A DNA stretch of 64,000 nucleotides. Origin: Massilia rubra. GTDB taxonomy: Bacteria; Pseudomonadota; Gammaproteobacteria; Burkholderiales; Burkholderiaceae_D. Every line of letters starts with the position of its first letter. The stretch's first letter is position 1. The stretch covers positions 62,001 to 126,000 of the forward strand of contig NZ_VUYU01000006.1 of assembly GCF_011682065.1 (NCBI RefSeq). The letters run 5' to 3'. Under the pieces are notes generated by a model, which was not told the DNA's origin, ran no database searches, and saw only the letters and a program-made list of their open reading frames with translations. Positions 61,123 to 64,000 of this stretch are shown here, in pieces. The translations under genes were made by a program, and so were the position numbers.

Positions 61123-61913
61123 CAAAGGCCTCCGTCGAAGGTCAGGCGCGCGCCGCTCATGAAGCTGTTCTCGTCCGACACCAGCCAGGTGACGAAAGCG
61201 GCGGTTTCCTCGAGCGTGGCGGTGCGCCCCAGCGGGCAGTGCGTGGTGTAGTCGTCGAGCCGGTACTGGGGCGCCTGCTGGCCCATGCCCGCTTCCAGCA
61301 AGCCGGCCGACAGGTCGTTGACGGCAATCCCGTAGCGCCCCACCTCCTTGGCCAGCGCGCGCGTGAAGCCCTGCAGGCCGGCCTTGGCCGCCGCGTAATG
61401 CACGGGCGACTCGACGATCCGCTCGCCGGCAATCGAGCCGATATTGAGGATGCTCCCCTTCTTGGCCCGCAGCATGGGCCGCAGCGCCGCGCGCGAGAAG
61501 ATGTACGCGCCCTTCAGGCAGGTATCGAGCACCAGGTCCCAGTCGTCTTCTTCCAGCAAGGCGATCGGCAGCACCTGCATTACGCCGGCGTTGTTGACGA
61601 GGATGTCGAGCCCCTCCCACTCGGCCACGATGGCGTTGACGGTACTCCTCGCGTGGGCCGCATCAGTAACCGATCCCTTGAACACCAGCGGCTCGGCGCC
61701 CAGCTCGCGCAGCATGGCGCGGGTGACTTCGACCTGTTCGTCGTCTTTGATGTAAGTAAATGCCACGCGCGCGCCGGCGGCGGCGAAGGCCAGGCAGATG
61801 GCGCGGCCCAGGTTGCGCGAGCCGCCGGTTACCAGGCAGCGCTTTCCCGCCAGCCGCAATGGCGGCGCAGGGGGGTCGGAGTCGATCACAGGGTGTTCCG
61901 TTTCATGGTTCAT
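61122..61913 (-). CDS. SDR-family dehydrogenase/reductase with complete active site
   Basis: A 263-residue SDR of FabG type: CLVTGGSRNLGRAICLAF, DILVNNAGVMQVLPI, SILNIGSIAGERIVESPVHYAAAKAGLQGFTRAL (Ser, Tyr and Lys present) and NSFMSGARLTFDGGL at the end. It is likely NADP-linked. The ATG at 61913 overlaps the radical SAM stop (ATGA); a longer frame upstream lies inside that gene and is not used. Confidence 0.92.
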   Translation of the reverse strand: MNHETEHPVIDSDPPAPPLRLAGKRCLVTGGSRNLGRAICLAFAAAGARVAFTYIKDDEQVEVTRAMLRELGAEPLVFKGSVTDAAHARSTVNAIVAEWEGLDILVNNAGVMQVLPIALLEEDDWDLVLDTCLKGAYIFSRAALRPMLRAKKGSILNIGSIAGERIVESPVHYAAAKAGLQGFTRALAKEVGRYGIAVNDLSAGLLEAGMGQQAPQYRLDDYTTHCPLGRTATLEETAAFVTWLVSDENSFMSGARLTFDGGL

Positions 61914-62947
61914 TGGGAGCGCATGCGCGTGGAGAGATCGGCCAGCGAGCGCATGGTCGAGCCCTGCCCCAGCGCCTGGGTAAAGCCTCGGCACAGCGTC
62001 CAGCAATCCTGGCAGCGCGCCACTGAGTCGAGCCCCTTCATGCGGCCGACAATCTGCGCCAGCGCTTCATCGCGCACATTGCCGACCACCGAATCGATGC
62101 GCTCGATGCAGGGCGAGACGTTACCGAGATGGTCGATATTGAATGACTGCTCGCCGGCGTGGCAGGCCGGCATGGGGCCGCGCTCAACAAAGGCGTCCAT
62201 GCGTTCGAGGTAGTCGCGGAAGGTGCGCAAGTGCGGGTAGCGCTGCCACAGGTCGAGCATCCTGGCGCTGAGCGAGACGTCCGGCAGTTGGTCCTGGTCG
62301 CTCTTGCCGCGCCTGAACCCGTCGGTCGAGAGCAAGGTGACGCAGTGGCCGACGCCGCGCGCCGCGCTCATTTGCAGCAGTTTTTCGACGTCGTCCTGGT
62401 TTTCCTTCATCAGGATCGTCATCACATGCACCTGCGCGCCGCCGTGGGGCGCGTGCGCCAGCAAGGTGTCCACGGCGCGCCAGGCCTGGTCGAAAGCGCC
62501 GTCGAGCCGGCGTTTCCGGTCGTGCCGCGCGGCGTCGGCAAAGTCGATCGACACGCCCACCTGCGCCACCCCGGCCGCGAACAGCCCTTGCGCTTTGGCG
62601 TCATCGACAAACCAGCCGTTGGTGTACAGGACCGGCGCATGGCGCTGCGCAAACGCCCGCACGATCTCGATAATGTCCGGCCGCAGCAGCGGTTCGCCCC
62701 CTTCGACCGACACCAGAAAGGTGCCGATCTTCGCCAGTTCGGCCGCCACGCGCTGGTAGTCGGCCACGGTTAGTTCGAGGCGCGGGGCGACGCCATTGGG
62801 CCAGAAGCCGCAGAACGAACAGCGCATATTGCAGCGGTTGGTCACCTGCACCAGTACCTGGAACGGATGCTTGCGCAAAATGCCGCCCACGAAGCGCAGG
62901 TCGCGGCTGGTGCGGGCCAGGAGGCCCGGGCCTTTCAGAATTGCCAT
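61910..62947 (-). CDS. Radical SAM enzyme with SPASM-like C-terminal cysteines
   Basis: A 345-residue radical SAM protein: TNRCNMRCSFCGFW (CxxxCxxC), SVEGGEPLLRPDIIEIV, VSIDFADAARHDRKRR. The C-terminal part has CHAGEQSFNIDHLGNVSPCIE and CQDCWTLCRGF, which look like ligands of an auxiliary Fe-S cluster (SPASM or twitch type). Start 62947 has GGAGGGG in front of it; the 62959 ATG overlaps that ribosome site. It lies between the two aminotransferases, 13 bases inside the upstream one. The substrate is unknown. Confidence 0.9.
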   Translation of the reverse strand: MAILKGPGLLARTSRDLRFVGGILRKHPFQVLVQVTNRCNMRCSFCGFWPNGVAPRLELTVADYQRVAAELAKIGTFLVSVEGGEPLLRPDIIEIVRAFAQRHAPVLYTNGWFVDDAKAQGLFAAGVAQVGVSIDFADAARHDRKRRLDGAFDQAWRAVDTLLAHAPHGGAQVHVMTILMKENQDDVEKLLQMSAARGVGHCVTLLSTDGFRRGKSDQDQLPDVSLSARMLDLWQRYPHLRTFRDYLERMDAFVERGPMPACHAGEQSFNIDHLGNVSPCIERIDSVVGNVRDEALAQIVGRMKGLDSVARCQDCWTLCRGFTQALGQGSTMRSLADLSTRMRSQ

Positions 62948-64000
62948 CCGCCCCTCCATTGCGCGCCCGCGCGGCGCGTGACGTCCGCCACGATGGGCAC
63001 GATTGAGCGATAGTCGTCGAGAATCGCGCCCACCGCATCGACCACCGCATCGATGTCGTCGTCGGCGATGGTCAGCGGCGGTTCGAGCCGCAGCACGTTC
63101 CAGCGCGACGACGCGGGTTGCGCCAGGATGCCCGCTTCCAGCAGCCGGACCGCGACCCACTGGCCGAACATGCCTTCCGAGATCTTGTCCACCAGCGCGG
63201 GCGCCAGCTTGTCGAGCCAGGAACTGCCGGTCGGGCCGAACTCGATCCCGACCAGCAGTCCGCGCCCGCGCACTTCCTTGACCAGCGGGTGCCCGCGCAA
63301 GCGTTGGCGCAGGCCGTCGAGCAGGCGCGCCCCTTGCCGGGCGCTGCGCGCGACCAGGTCTTCTTCGTCGATCAGCTCCAAGGTCCTGAGGGCGGCGGCG
63401 CAAGCGAACGCGTTACCCTGGTAGGTGGAGCTGTGCAGGTCGAAGCGCCCGGCGCCGCCGTAGGCCTTGTCGAACAGCGCGCGCGAGGTCACCGCCACCG
63501 AAATGGCGGCCAGCCCGCCGGACAATGCCTTGGCGAGGCACAGCACATCGGGCACAAAATCTTCAGCCTCGTGCGCGAACAGCGTGCCGGTGCGCCCAAG
63601 GCCAGTCTGGATTTCGTCGAGCACCAGCAGCGTGCCGCGCGACCGGCACAGCTCTTGCGCGGCGCGCAGGTAGCCGGGCGGCGGCAGGACCACGCCGCCT
63701 TCGGCCTGCAGCGGCTCGACCAGGAAGGCGGCCGGCTTGTGGGTCTTGAGGGCGCGATCGAGCGCATCGAGGTCGCCGAAGGGCACGCGATGGCAGCCGG
63801 CCAGCAGCGGCTCGAAAGGCTGGCGCAGGCGTTCGGCGCCCATCACCGACAACGTGCCCAGCGTGGTGCCGTGAAAGCCGCCGTCGCACGAGATAAAGTC
63901 GCTGCGGCCGGTGGCGGCGCGCGCTAGCTTGAGGCCCGCCTCCACCGCCTCGGCCCCGCTGCTGGCGAACAGGCTGATCTCGAGCGGCGCGGCCAGCCGC
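62935..64000 (-). CDS. Class III PLP aminotransferase (second), truncated at window edge
   Basis: At least 354 residues; the N-terminus lies beyond the window. Class III aminotransferase motifs: FASSGAEAVEAGLKLARAATGRSD, DGGFHGTTLGTLS, LVLDEIQTGLGRTGT and LCLAKALSGGLAAIS (PLP Lys). It is a paralogue of the gene at 59824-61122. It is the most upstream visible gene of the minus-strand operon. Confidence 0.9.
   Translation of the reverse strand, partial: RLAAPLEISLFASSGAEAVEAGLKLARAATGRSDFISCDGGFHGTTLGTLSVMGAERLRQPFEPLLAGCHRVPFGDLDALDRALKTHKPAAFLVEPLQAEGGVVLPPPGYLRAAQELCRSRGTLLVLDEIQTGLGRTGTLFAHEAEDFVPDVLCLAKALSGGLAAISVAVTSRALFDKAYGGAGRFDLHSSTYQGNAFACAAALRTLELIDEEDLVARSARQGARLLDGLRQRLRGHPLVKEVRGRGLLVGIEFGPTGSSWLDKLAPALVDKISEGMFGQWVAVRLLEAGILAQPASSRWNVLRLEPPLTIADDDIDAVVDAVGAILDDYRSIVPIVADVTRRAGAQWRGGWQF

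Overview
This is a GC-rich window from a betaproteobacterium, most likely Oxalobacteraceae (Massilia/Duganella type). That placement rests on gene content and protein style (aerobic ubiquinone pathway, yfa-type alpha-2-macroglobulin operon, kaiBC with c-di-GMP genes, a Massilia-like small-protein remnant), not on a search. Most genes are packed with ATGA/GTGA/TGATG start-stop overlaps, so operons can be read directly. The AT-rich gene at 2189-4435 is the clear compositional exception.

Layout. 1-9.6 kb holds signalling genes: an orphan sensor histidine kinase, the AT-rich GGDEF protein, and an operon kaiC-kaiB-(PAS-PAS-GGDEF-EAL-receiver) that couples a clock-like KaiBC pair to c-di-GMP turnover. 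10.2-13.9 kb holds two lipoproteins, an operon of immunity-like small proteins including a 33-residue ORF, and an unknown protein. 13.9-30.5 kb is one long minus-strand cobalamin/cobalt operon: promoter, cobalamin riboswitch, cbtB, cbtA, a 2Fe-2S ferredoxin, cobN, a fused ChlI/ChlD-type chelatase partner, cbiE, a cbiX-cobH fusion, cbiD, cobI, cobM, cbiG, a cobJ-cobK fusion, cobW and hupE. It mixes enzymes of the early-cobalt and late-cobalt routes. 30.5-31.4 kb holds two unknown small genes. 31.5-40.8 kb is the five-gene yfaA-T-S-Q-P operon with a 1529-residue alpha-2-macroglobulin. 41-48.6 kb holds an LRR protein coupled to a MepA-like peptidase, a metallophosphoesterase lipoprotein, a cache-domain protein, a gene broken by an amber codon and an FAD oxidase. 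48.7-51.5 kb is a tandem pair of paralogues; the second is frameshifted, and both appear to start at ATT. 51.5-55.2 kb holds small genes plus ubiG, a DCC-type thiol protein and an ArsR regulator.

55.3-64 kb is the most novel part: two convergent, tightly coupled operons. The plus-strand one encodes a cysteine-rich radical SAM enzyme of tetraether-synthase (Tes/GrsAB) type, a 54-residue protein, a Zn-phospholipase-C-like protein and an AglD-type flippase. The minus-strand one encodes a class III aminotransferase (cut by the window edge), a second radical SAM enzyme, an SDR, a second class III aminotransferase, an SDR lacking the usual catalytic lysine, and a membrane protein. Together they look like an undescribed lipid or amino-lipid pathway; the product cannot be deduced from sequence alone.

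No tRNA, rRNA, CRISPR array or intact insertion sequence was seen.
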